From: Tillus elongatus
Taxonomy: Eukaryota; Arthropoda; Insecta; Coleoptera; Cleridae
Length of the DNA stretch: 64,000 nucleotides
Assembly (NCBI GenBank): GCA_964006375.1
Contig: OZ023267.1
Coordinates: forward strand, 27,836,739-27,900,738
Reading direction: 5' to 3'
Positions 1 to 10,374 of this stretch are shown piece after piece; position 1 is the stretch's first letter; the number at the start of each line of letters is the position of its first letter. A program made the translations under genes and the position numbers. Below the pieces are notes generated by a model. It did not search any database, was not told the DNA's origin, and worked only from the letters and a program-made list of their open reading frames with translations.

Positions 1-1658
<1,658 letters not shown>

Positions 1659-1862
1659 CCCTGTCTTTCTGTAAGGAGGGTAGGGATCTTTAACTTACCC
1701 GACGGCACGTGCAGATATTCAACTTGCTCAAATACAATGCCCGAACTTCGGTTGATTTTAATATTACAGTATGTACTGAAAAAGTGAAAGGAGAACCCTG
1801 GGATCAAACTCAGTACCCTTCGGTTTAGAGGCACACGTTCTTCCACAGAACCACCGAGTCTC
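1659..1862 (-). mobile_element. Second SINE copy of the same family, tail-truncated
   Basis: Strongly similar to 823-1078: the same tRNA-like head (complement of about 1785-1860), spacer and body, but lacking the distal segment. It abuts the 5' end of H1 at about 1658. The B box is slightly degraded. Confidence 0.7.
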
Positions 1863-2299
1863 TAATACCCATAATACGGCCATTATTTATTGAACTGAAA
1901 CCGATATAAAAAACTACATGTGTCATAAAACGTAATATATCCTTTGACAGAAAAATAGCTTATATTTTGTTTGAAAGGATGCGCCGTTATACAGGGTGGT
2001 CGAGTTTTTCAAACTCACGTTGGGCTCATTTTTTAAAAATAGAACACCTGTATATTGTATTTCGATGTTAATGGCAGGATTACTAGCTTTCAAAAAATAC
2101 TATACATTACACCTTTCTGACCAGTATCTTCTTGCCAATTAGATACAGAAGCAAATTGTCTGCATTCCCATACGATTAAAATGTATTAAGTAGATTATTA
2201 AAGATATATTAGGAGGCCATGACATGAACTTGTCAAAACTACAAATCCGTATGTCAGTCGTTATTATTTGTTGACAACTGGTTTACACGAATAACTATT
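1863..2299. other. Intergenic or intronic DNA with short terminal-type repeat words
   Basis: No coding signal. TATACAGGGTG at about 1990 and ACACCTGTATATTG at about 2045 form a short inverted pair, a word pair that recurs near 63085-63150. It may be the remnant of a small non-autonomous DNA element. Confidence 0.35.
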
Positions 2300-2985
2300 A
2301 TTTGGTAAAAATGGTTTTGAGTACCGAAGAAATGATTAATATGATTTTTATATTGGGCAATTGCCAAAAAAGTTCATTACTGGTAAGTAGAGTAAATGCG
2401 GCGCAATATCAGGGGCCGTTCCATTTAAAAACTTGTAACTTTGATTTGCCACGAATCTTTCGGACCACTCCTATCATAGTAATATTTTGAAAACATAGCG
2501 TGTGTAGCTACCCATGACATTTGCTGCGTCCAGACTTTTATTTCTCCATCTTTTCCTTAGTAAACATCGAACTTTTTAATATAACCTTTTCGATCTGCTA
2601 TACACCACAATTTATACCCCCGTTTTATCGGTTTCTTCGCATTATATTGTTTTATCGAATAATATCATTGATTCATCAACTGATACCTGTCGTGTTCCAT
2701 TATACAATTACTTAAATTGTTCATTCAGAGTTTCTGTAAGAGTTAATATAATATATAATTTATCTATGTTGTTTGTTGGACTAACACTGTTATCGTTGAC
2801 GTGAATATTTTGAAGAATATCTTCAAACCTTTGTCTACTCTTCCTCGAACTTATGAAGGGGATGACAATATCTTGCGAAGCTGACCAGTCCCTCCAGGAA
2901 GGCACAATATGGTACCACATGAAAAAACGTATGCCTATAAAAGCATAAAATTCATTCTCACAAACCTTTGGTCTTTTAGTGAATT
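2300..2985 (-). pseudogene. piggyBac transposase, middle and downstream part
   Basis: Reading the minus strand from 2985 gives the PGBD-type DDE_Tnp_1_7 core: KVCENEFYAFIGIRFFMWYH, then WRDWSASQDIVIPFISSRKS, then VSVDESMILF and KPIKRGYKLWCIADRKGYIK (about 2680-2550). These are hallmark blocks of piggyBac transposases. The frame is broken by several stops and shifts downstream of about 2708. It is the continuation of the N-terminal part at 4283-4956; H2 sits between them. Non-functional. Confidence 0.8.
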
Positions 2986-3107
2986 TTCTTAAAAAAAAAT
3001 TCACTAATGAGGAGATCCCGACTTTTGAATTTTGAAAAAATTTCTTCAAATGGGCGCTAATTAGGCCCCCCAGAAAACATATCCGGGGTCAGTTTCAATT
3101 TTTATAT

Positions 3108-3183
<76 letters not shown>

Positions 3184-4282
3184 CACACCGATAACTCAAA
3201 AAATAATGGGCCGATTTTGATTAAATTTGGTGAAAAAATTCCTTTTGCAAATGGCTTGGATAAGTTCGTTATCCAGGAAAATCTGCCTAGGTTTTCCCGG
3301 AAAATTTTGTATTTTCTTTCGAAAAAAAATTATATCTCCGGAATTAACAAAGTAATGGCAACCAAATTTGGTACGCGGGTTTATATCCTTATGAGTAAGT
3401 TATCTACCAAAATTTAGCTATGTAGCTCAAAGGACAAAAAAGTTATAAGCATTTAAAGAAAAATAAATTGGGGTTTTCTTTAAAACGTCAAAGTGGCGAT
3501 TTAAAATGTCAAAATTGGCAACATTTAGGCAAGTAACTTGAATCTAATACGGGCTATAGAAATAAGATGTCTCAAGAAGAAGGTTTTACAATCCCTGATG
3601 TCTTAGTTTCAACCGTCATTGTCCTTCATTTTACTAAAATATTTGCAGAAAATTCATTTCAAATAGACCCTTTCTCTGATGCTTGGCAGTATCCTTAGCT
3701 ATAGTTTATCGTTTAATGGTATATAATTTTTGTCGAATTTTCGTAAAAAATCATAAAGCTCAATATATCCGTTATTATATAAGACATGAAAAAAAATGTA
3801 TATATTAATTATAGGGTGTCTTGAGCTACATCTTAAAATAATATTTCTACAATCACAGGGTGGCCGATAAGTCGTTGGTGATACAAATTTCCTTTTTTTT
3901 TAATCAAACACGCCTTATGTTATTGCATTTTTGCATTTTCCATCGAAATATGTTTGTAAGAAAAGAAATTCTGGACGCAGCAAGTGCGTTATGGTAGCGA
4001 ATTTTGATCAAATGTTTCATGTTTGAACAGCTCAATTTGCTATTAACCTATAAGGTTGACCAAGAAACGTGTTTTTTCGGGAACACTTTAAGTTTACTTT
4101 TGGAAATTTTTGTACATTTTCACACAATAAAGTTATTTTGATGAAACATGCTACATTGTTTTTACTATATAGGTTATACTGGTAACCAAATTTGATGTCT
4201 GCTTTCTTAAAAAAACACACATATTTGTTATTAAAAACAATTTTATGAAAATTCACTACCATAACGCACTTGCTGCGTCCAG
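2976..4282 (-). mobile_element. H-family element, copy H2 (full-length, reverse orientation)
   Basis: On the plus strand it starts with the family terminal palindrome (2976-3007: TTAGTGAATTTT...AAAATTCACTAA type), then the CCGGGGTCAGTTT block, a (TA)n tract at 3111-3179, conserved AT-rich internal blocks, and ends at about 4282 in ...CATAACGCACTTGCTGCGTCC. The last 313 bp (3970-4282) is itself bounded by near-perfect inverted copies of the 5' end. No protein is encoded; the apparent ORFs are TA-tract translations. It is inserted in the piggyBac coding sequence. Confidence 0.8.
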
Positions 4283-4956
4283 AGTTTTTTGATGTTTGTG
4301 TAGCATAGAGGTTAGACTGAAATTCAGTGTGCTTTATGGATGGAGCAACTATTCTTATAAAATAGCTGGTGGCACTGTGTAATTCTACTAGGTGGTCAAA
4401 AAAGCGCCTTCATTATACACAAAGTCTGCTAATGTTGTCTCCTGTACATCATTTCTCACAACTCAATTCTCCAGTTCGATAATATCAATTTTTACTTGCT
4501 TTGTGGATTTTTTTGCAAATTTTTTTTCGGGAATTCAAATTTCCCAGATCATCATTGTTGTTTTTACTCTGTGTGTTGGGACCTGCAGACTAGGAGCAAA
4601 ACATATAACTTTACATAACTAAGTATACGTTTTTCAGTAGTACTCACATTTTCATTAACTACAACCTCTTCCGAGTAAAATCTGCATGCGGTACTGTAGC
4701 CTAAATAATAAAATGCTATTTATGATATGCTTAACTACAATGTTTGAGTCTGTTACTTACACCTGCAGCATTTATCACTTCTTCTAATTCCTCGTCTTAA
4801 TTTTCACTGTCTGTGCCAAATTGATTATCAAAGCGGAAGTCAAATAAATGAGAACGGACACTAATTGCATGTAGTTTTTCTTCATACAGTGGCATTTCCT
4901 TTTCCATAATTCGGATCTGTTCTGTGCATAACTCTTTCCATTTTTCTTCTGCCATT
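4283..4956 (-). pseudogene. piggyBac transposase, N-terminal part with intron
   Basis: A minus-strand ATG at 4955 opens a reading frame beginning MAEEKWKELCTEQ and acidic thereafter (SENxDEELEEV, one in-frame stop), typical of piggyBac N-termini. A candidate 60-bp intron follows (donor GTAAGT at 4760, acceptor TTTATTATTTAG at about 4701). Close to the H2 border the minus strand encodes EFQSNLYATQTSK, a block that in the piggyBac family directly precedes the segment found at 2985. The two fragments therefore make one gene interrupted by H2. Confidence 0.7.
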
Positions 4957-5264
4957 GAAAACCAGAGAGACTGTGGGTACTTTTGAGTCCTGGTAAGTTT
5001 TCTACGTTTTTTTTAAATTAATTATATTTCTATACCTTACAGCATAATCTCTATTTAGTTATATTTACAATGGAATAAATAAACGTACCGATATGTAGGT
5101 GTCTCACAATAAAACAATCCGTCACAATAATTAGCTGTCACTTCAATGTTTACTCCTAACAAAATAACAATCATGATTCACTCAGTGTTGCCTACGTAAT
5201 AACCCCACTTCACCAAATAAAAACATCTTTTGAGGAATGTACAGTCAGGAACTAATTGTAAATC
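4957..5264. other. Probable 5' flank of the piggyBac gene
   Basis: No coding frame. It may contain the piggyBac 5' UTR and terminal repeat, but no TTAA-flanked end could be identified by eye. Confidence 0.35.
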
Positions 5265-5346
5265 TGTATGTGAAAACTGGAACCTGTGATGAGCACTGAT
5301 AAAAACATTTGTAGAACCTAAATCACCACAACACATATTTTAATGC
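5265..5346 (-). mobile_element. Penelope-like element terminal segment
   Basis: The minus strand reads AAGGCATTAAAATATGTGTT ... GATTTAGGTTCTACAAATG ... TTATCAGTGCTCATCACAGG. The same words follow the hammerhead-like motifs at 7321 and 48953, so this is the same terminal region without its ribozyme core. It abuts, in opposite orientation, the GIY-YIG fragment that starts at 5347. Confidence 0.55.
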
Positions 5347-5522
5347 CTTAATGTCGGGTATTTATGAGATAGGTTGCAAAGACTGTAATCTTAAATACGT
5401 GGGTCGAACCAAGAAAAGCATAGCCATCAGATTTCGTGAACATCTCGCACATTTACGATGTGGTACGGTAGACAAATCATGTCAGGCACAACATATATGG
5501 GATAATAATCACAACTTTCCAA
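5347..5522 (+). pseudogene. Penelope-like element GIY-YIG endonuclease fragment
   Basis: The frame beginning at 5351 reads SGIYEIGCKDCNLKYVGRTK then RFREHLAHLR and AQHIWDNNHNF. These are the GIY...YVG pair, the catalytic Arg region and the EH motif of the C-terminal endonuclease that follows the RT in Penelope-like retroelements. The RT itself is absent. At about 5517-5522 the sequence switches into a non-LTR RT; the word CTTTCC is shared at the junction. Confidence 0.75.
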
Positions 5523-6580
5523 CCGGAGCATCTCTGTTGTCGTGGATGGCCATTCCTCTAAACTGTATCCAATTAATGCACGAGTTCCTCGAGTTTCAGC
5601 TTTAGCCCCTACTGTGTTTCTTCTCCACATCAATGACCTCCTCTCTAGCACATCCAACCCAGTTCAGAGTTACGCGAACGACAGCACACTCCACTCAAAT
5701 ATACAGTACTCTAAGCCTGTCTCTTTAGCCCAATTAGATGAGGATCGCACACTCATGGAGGGTTCTGTCTCCGTGGATCTCCAAAAAATATTAGACTGGG
5801 GAAGTAGAAATCTTGTACAATTCAACCCCACCAAATCTCAGTCTAGCTATCTCATAAGAGATACACCAGCCCTAGACCCATCACAATGAACAACCAAGTT
5901 ATTCAAAGTAATGAGTCCTTTTCACTTGTTAGCATTTCTGTGGATCGAAATCTCAATTGGCACCAGCATGGCACATCAATTGCAGAAGCGGCTGCTAAAA
6001 AATTAGGTTTCCTCTTCCGGACTCGCAAATACTTTTCACCAGCTAATCTCTATACATTATATACTTCACAAATAAGGCAAACCCTCGAATACTGCTCCCA
6101 CATCTGGGGTGCCGCTGCCGCTTCTACACTCGCTATCCTGGACTCCATTTAGAAGAGAGTATACATCTCGTCGGTAACCTTACCCTCACTCAAAAGCTTC
6201 CACAAGCCCACCGACGTGCCGTTGATGACCTCTCTCTCTCTCTTTTATAGATATCTGCACGGGCGCTGCTCAGAGGAGCTTTCTTCCATAGTTCCTCCAC
6301 CTGCTGCCCCCAACAGATCTACCAGGGGAACAGAGCGAATGCACCCTTTTACTGTCCAGGTTACCAGACATAGAACATCTTGTTATGCCCGCTCTTTTGT
6401 CCCGAGGACTTCCAAGTTGTGGAATTCCTTGCGGGCACATGTTTTTCCTTCTCCTTCGAAGCTTCAAACCTTCAAGTTCAGAATTAACAAGTTGCCTCTT
6501 TCCTCCTTGTCGACATCCACGGTACGATAATATGTAGGCTGTAAGCCCTCGTGATGTATTGTTAAAATATAAAAAAATAT
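5517..6580 (+). pseudogene. Non-LTR retrotransposon J2, 3' half of RT
   Basis: This is a 5'-truncated copy of the J1 element. Frames at 5542-5889, 5886-6152 and 6216-6530 give the RT core downstream of motif A: LYPINARVPRVSALAPTVF, then SYANDSTLHSN (catalytic YADD changed to YAND), KILDWGSRNLVQFNPTKSQ, the SVDRNLNWHQH block and the C-terminal thumb/tail TSKLWNSLRAHVFPSPSKLQ. Frameshifts and stops separate the pieces. The 3' UTR has the same GGCTGTAAGCCCTCGTG word as J1 and ends in an A-rich run near 6580. Confidence 0.85.
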
Positions 6581-7320
6581 TGGCAAGAAAAATTTGAAAC
6601 TTGTCTAAAATGCTAGACATCAAACTATGCTTGATGCTTATGAGAGCGTATATATATATCAAAATTGATTAAGAACAAAACGTCATTGAATCGTGCGTCA
6701 CCTTTGTTTTTAAGCCCTTTATTCTCACTTTGTATTTGACCAGGTAAACACCGCTAATCTGTCGTGTAGAATAACAAAGTATGATCAATAACTCGGCCGG
6801 TGGCTGGTCTATACAGGTACTAGGCTCTACGTTGTGTTCTTGACTTAGAAATCCCCTTTCGTTTTCTTTGTATCTAAAAGATCGATATAAATTTTTGTTT
6901 TTGTGTAGAATAAGAAACCAATATGCAGAATTTTAGTTGGAATATTCATCCTCTGTTAAAGTTAACATTGTGTACGAAACAGTCGTTTTTGGTTTAAAAA
7001 AGATGGGCGTCTGTCACGGGCCAGATGTGCTTGTCGGCGCCCATCGCGGGATCCAATATTCACATAGTGAATTTATAGATCAAGAAAGAACGTGGTCTTC
7101 CTTAAATAGCTTTCATTTTAAGCGTATTATCCTTCAAATTAGATAAAAGCTCATAAATTTATCAACTGAAAGATTAGAGTAGTTCGTCGACCTCGTCCGT
7201 GTAATATAGAGACAATAGACAAACGATGAGACTCCTATTTTCACCCTTGGCTTAGTTCGTCTATCTAGGCGGGTTATAAATACATTGTAGCTGTTTATTT
7301 AGCTTGGAATTTTTCATCTT
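6581..7320. other. No gene recognised; possible Penelope non-coding DNA
   Basis: An open frame at 6937-7146 is not recognisable. Its position just upstream of the hammerhead-like motif makes untranslated sequence of a Penelope-like element possible, but this is inference only. Confidence 0.3.
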
Positions 7321-7425
7321 CTAATGATGCTAACGTGGTTAGTGAAACGATCGTAAGGCTATTAAAATATGTGTTGTGGTGATTTGGGTTCTCCAAGTGT
7401 ACTTATATGTAAATCTGTGAGACAT
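7321..7425 (+). ncRNA. Hammerhead-ribozyme-like motif in Penelope terminal sequence
   Basis: 7321-7327 reads CTAATGA (consensus CUGAUGA with one change). It is followed by a stem-loop (GCTAAC / GTTAGT around a GTG loop), then GAAAC at 7344-7348, a short ACG-AT-CGT hairpin fitting a minimal stem III, and a possible cleavage position after GTA. The downstream words match the terminal segments at 5265 and 48780-49050. Penelope-like elements are known to carry minimal type I hammerheads in their terminal repeats. The G-to-A change at the core predicts loss of activity. Confidence 0.5.
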
Positions 7426-7489
7426 ACATGTTTTATGACTGTTAAAAAAAGCAGGGCTCAAATGTACCCTCGATTATTAAAGGCTTTAA

Positions 7490-8230
7490 ATTAATTGGGT
7501 AAAGGTTTCTCTTCGGGGCGCGTGTTCGATTTTTATAAAATTTTGTATATGGACGAGTTTTAGGGTGTAGATGACGAAAAATACAATAACAATGGCGCCG
7601 GAAGCCAACTTTTGGAGTTATTTGGAAATTTTTGTAGGAAAAACGTTATACCTGCTTTTGCGACATGGTTTTGTAATATTTTACACATTTGCGGGGGTCG
7701 TTTGTTTTATATCAAGCTAAATAAGGGTGTATTACAGTATTCTAATTAATTTTCAATAGTTATTGCACCCCCTTAACTGTTTATCTGTCTGAGAGTTTCC
7801 CTTCTTTTCCTCGTAAGTTCGATCCTAAATTGAAATTGACATTTGACATATAAAGTCAACTCAATACATTTTGAAGTTTGACATTATTGCAAAAAGGAAA
7901 ATTTATATTAAAATTGTTTAAAAACGAAACGTCAAAACCATGAAATGTGAATATGTTCAGTGAAATAAGGTACCATTATAGCAATTCATAGGTATATTTA
8001 TATCGATCATGTGAAACCAGATACGCCCCAAATCATGCCGCAAATGCGAGTCTAACCTACATTTTATCAACAAAAATTTCCAAATAATTCCATAAGTTGG
8101 CTTTCGTCCTCATCTTTATTGCAATTTTCGTCATCCACACCCTAAAACACGTCCATATACAAAATTTCATAAAAATCGAATACGCGCCCCGGAAGTAAAC
8201 CTTTCCCTTTAATTGGAATATCAAATTTGA
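7490..8230. repeat. Long imperfect inverted repeat (foldback/MITE-like)
   Basis: About 7497-7682 is repeated in inverted orientation at about 8034-8222, with shared words such as TTTGGAAATTTTTGT / ACAAAAATTTCCAAAT, TTTTGTATATGGACG / CGTCCATATACAAAA and GGGGCGCG / CGCGCCCC. Arms of about 190 bp flank a ~350-bp spacer with no coding capacity. It is most likely a non-autonomous DNA transposon. Confidence 0.7.
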
Positions 8231-8311
8231 TGTTTTATCTCGTATTGATATCGATAATATTCGATTTCGGCCCTCCACCCTCCCCCCTAGATTCAGCTAT
8301 AAATTAATATT

Positions 8312-9686
8312 TTTATCTACGACTAATATATAATGTAAGTATTATACTTGTGGTTTTGCAGAATAATCTCATATATTATTCCCTAAGGGAATAATGTCGA
8401 GGGATTCATGGTCAGTATTCCCTCTTACCCCCCAATTACAAAATTACTCAAATTAAATAATACTATGGAAACAAAGTAGACAAACTCAAAATTGTCAGTG
8501 TCAAACGCGTAGTATTTGTGTATTTGTATTGAGATGGATGATAATAAAGAGTCTTTTACTTGCACACCTCCATAAATTGTGGAATTAGCTGCAGGAACAA
8601 CATATACCTTGATACCGGAAAGATCAAAATCCATTTATAATAAAACGTACGCAACCTTCAACGAATGGCGTCTTCGAAAGAACGCACATTCATTTTCCGA
8701 ACAAGTTCTGCTGGCCTATCTCGCTGAATTAAGTGCAAAATACAAACCATACAAGTCATTCTATTCAATAACTAAATCTATGTTAAGAATAAACCATGAC
8801 GTTGATCTGGAAAATTATGGCAAACCACGATCGTTTTTAAAAAGAAATTCTGAAGGATTTCAAGCGAAGAAGTCATCCACTCTAACCCCGGAACAAATTT
8901 ATTGATGAAGCTCCTGATGAAATGTTTCTTTTACAAAAGGTGAATATACATATTGATCTTATCTATTTAAAGACTTATATTCTTGTTTGCTTCAGGTTAT
9001 AAAAATTATTGGAATTATGGGCGCATGCCGCTCAAACGAGCTTTATCAAATGAATATTGAAGACGTGAAGGATCTTCAAACACACTTATTAATAACAATA
9101 CCCAAGACGAAAACCAAAATTGTACGAACATTCATCATAAACAGTACTTTTTACAATATTGTAAAGAAATACATCAATCTCCGTCCATCACATGTAAAAA
9201 TCAATTCATTCTTTCTAAGTTATCAAAAATCCAAATTTACAATACAACGTATAGGAAAAAAATAAATTTACAGACATTGGTAGACAAATTGCCAAATATT
9301 TAAATTTGCCAAATCCTCAAAATATACCGGCAATTGTTATCGCAGATCATCTGCCACTCTGTGCATTGATGGAGGAGGCGATATAACTGGATTAAAGCGT
9401 CATGGGGGCTGGAAGTCTACACAGGTAGCTGAAGGTTACATTAATCGGTCTATGAAAAACAAGACAGCAACAGCAGATACTATTGCTAAACAGATAAATA
9501 GTAATGAAGCATCTTCTTCCTTTACAGCAGCCGAAATTCCAAATATTTGTTTTGAAAAGTCTTCCAAAGTTATTGATAGTTCACGACCAATTCAGTTTAT
9601 TAATTGTACTATTACTAATTTTAATATAATTAACAAATAAAGTTGTTCATTAAAAGTTTCAATTTAATGAATTAGTCGTAGATAAA
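8312..9686 (+). mobile_element. Crypton-like element with flanking 16-bp inverted repeat
   Basis: Encloses the tyrosine-recombinase pseudogene at 8534-9640. The 16-mer TTTATCTACGACTAAT (8312-8327) occurs inverted at 9671-9686. A 21-bp near-perfect palindrome built on ATTATTCCCT lies at 8375-8395. Cryptons normally have no terminal inverted repeats, so the 16-mer may mark the element edge or belong to a different surrounding element. Confidence 0.5.
8534..9640 (+). pseudogene. Crypton tyrosine recombinase (YR), intron-containing, decayed
   Basis: DNA-cutting/joining enzyme of Crypton transposons. From ATG 8534 the frame (one TAA at 8573) runs through IPERSKSIYNKTYATFNEW and LTPEQI; after a frameshift it continues FIDEAPDEMFLLQK to 8939. 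A 56-bp GT-AG intron (8940-8995) fits the protein alignment. Exon 2 has the catalytic Arg box GACRSNELYQM, then two frameshifts, GNCYRRSSATL (the box II His is Asn here), LKRHGGWKS and the nucleophile Tyr in VAEGYI, ending at TAA 9638. AATAAA overlaps the stop (9636-9641). One nonsense, several frameshifts and the lost His make it inactive. Confidence 0.85.
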
Positions 9687-9862
9687 GTAGAGAATATTAC
9701 TCGCAATAATGGCTATTATTACCTCCGAATGTTACGCCCTCGTCGCTTTCGCGGCTCGGTTCGTTAATATTTCTCGGGAATAATAGGTATCATTATTGAC
9801 TCGTGGTATAATCTAATATTACTTTTACATGATCAAAAATTATCCGATTGCAAAAACCAATA
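9687..9862. other. Intron DNA upstream of the IR exon
   Basis: Contains a locally CG-containing stretch (about 9735-9770) in otherwise AT-rich DNA. No coding frame is seen. The polypyrimidine tract and acceptor of the following exon start at about 9864. Confidence 0.4.
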
Positions 9863-9879
9863 TGTTTCTCTTCTTACAG

Positions 9880-10357
9880 AATACAACATTTAGTTGAATC
9901 TGGAATTGTGAAATTTAAACTTGGCGTTAAATTACCTGATACTGAAATATGCCCACTGGATTTGGGAAGCAAAGAAAGACAACTCAGGAACTCCGATCTC
10001 TTGATGACATACATTATAGTAGGAGTTGGATTTTCCATTGCAGCTGCAGCCTTTATTATCGAAATGGTTATTAAATACAAGAAGATGAAAGATGATAGGA
10101 AAAATGATCTGTTTACAAGAAACATTAAAAGAACACAAAATCACGACCAATTTTATGGATTTCATACTATAAAGGAATCACAACGACAGGCAAAGTTCAA
10201 AACACCACCCCCACCATATAATTCACTGTTTGTACCATCTGCTAGCAAAAAAATGACAATTAACGGCAGAGAGTATTACATAAAGGATTCAAAGAATGGT
10301 CAAAGTCTTGTACCGATGCGTACGCCCTCTGCCTTACTTTTTCAGTACACTAATTAA
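9880..10357 (+). CDS. Ionotropic receptor (IR), last coding exon
   Basis: A splice acceptor (TTTCTCTTCTTACAG, AG at 9878-9879) precedes an intact frame of about 158 residues ending at TAA 10355-10357. It begins IQHLVESGIVKFKLGVKLPD, then CPLDLGSKERQLRNSDLLMT, then a hydrophobic segment YIIVGVGFSIAAAAFIIEM and a basic stop-transfer KYKKMKDDRK. This is the end of the S2 ligand-binding lobe, the last transmembrane helix and the cytoplasmic tail of insect variant ionotropic glutamate receptors, which act as chemosensory cation channels in neurons. The tail has a PPPPYNS motif. The QLRNSDLLMTY wording suggests an antennal IR of the Ir75/Ir64a type, but the subfamily is not certain. Upstream exons were not found; they probably precede the window or lie beyond the inserted elements. 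Confidence 0.85.
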
Positions 10358-10374
10358 TTTTTAAAATGCACTTA

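Noticed and set aside
2302..2490. Plus-strand ORF overlapping the piggyBac remnant
   Set aside because: Opposite-strand shadow; the minus strand carries the recognisable transposase blocks.
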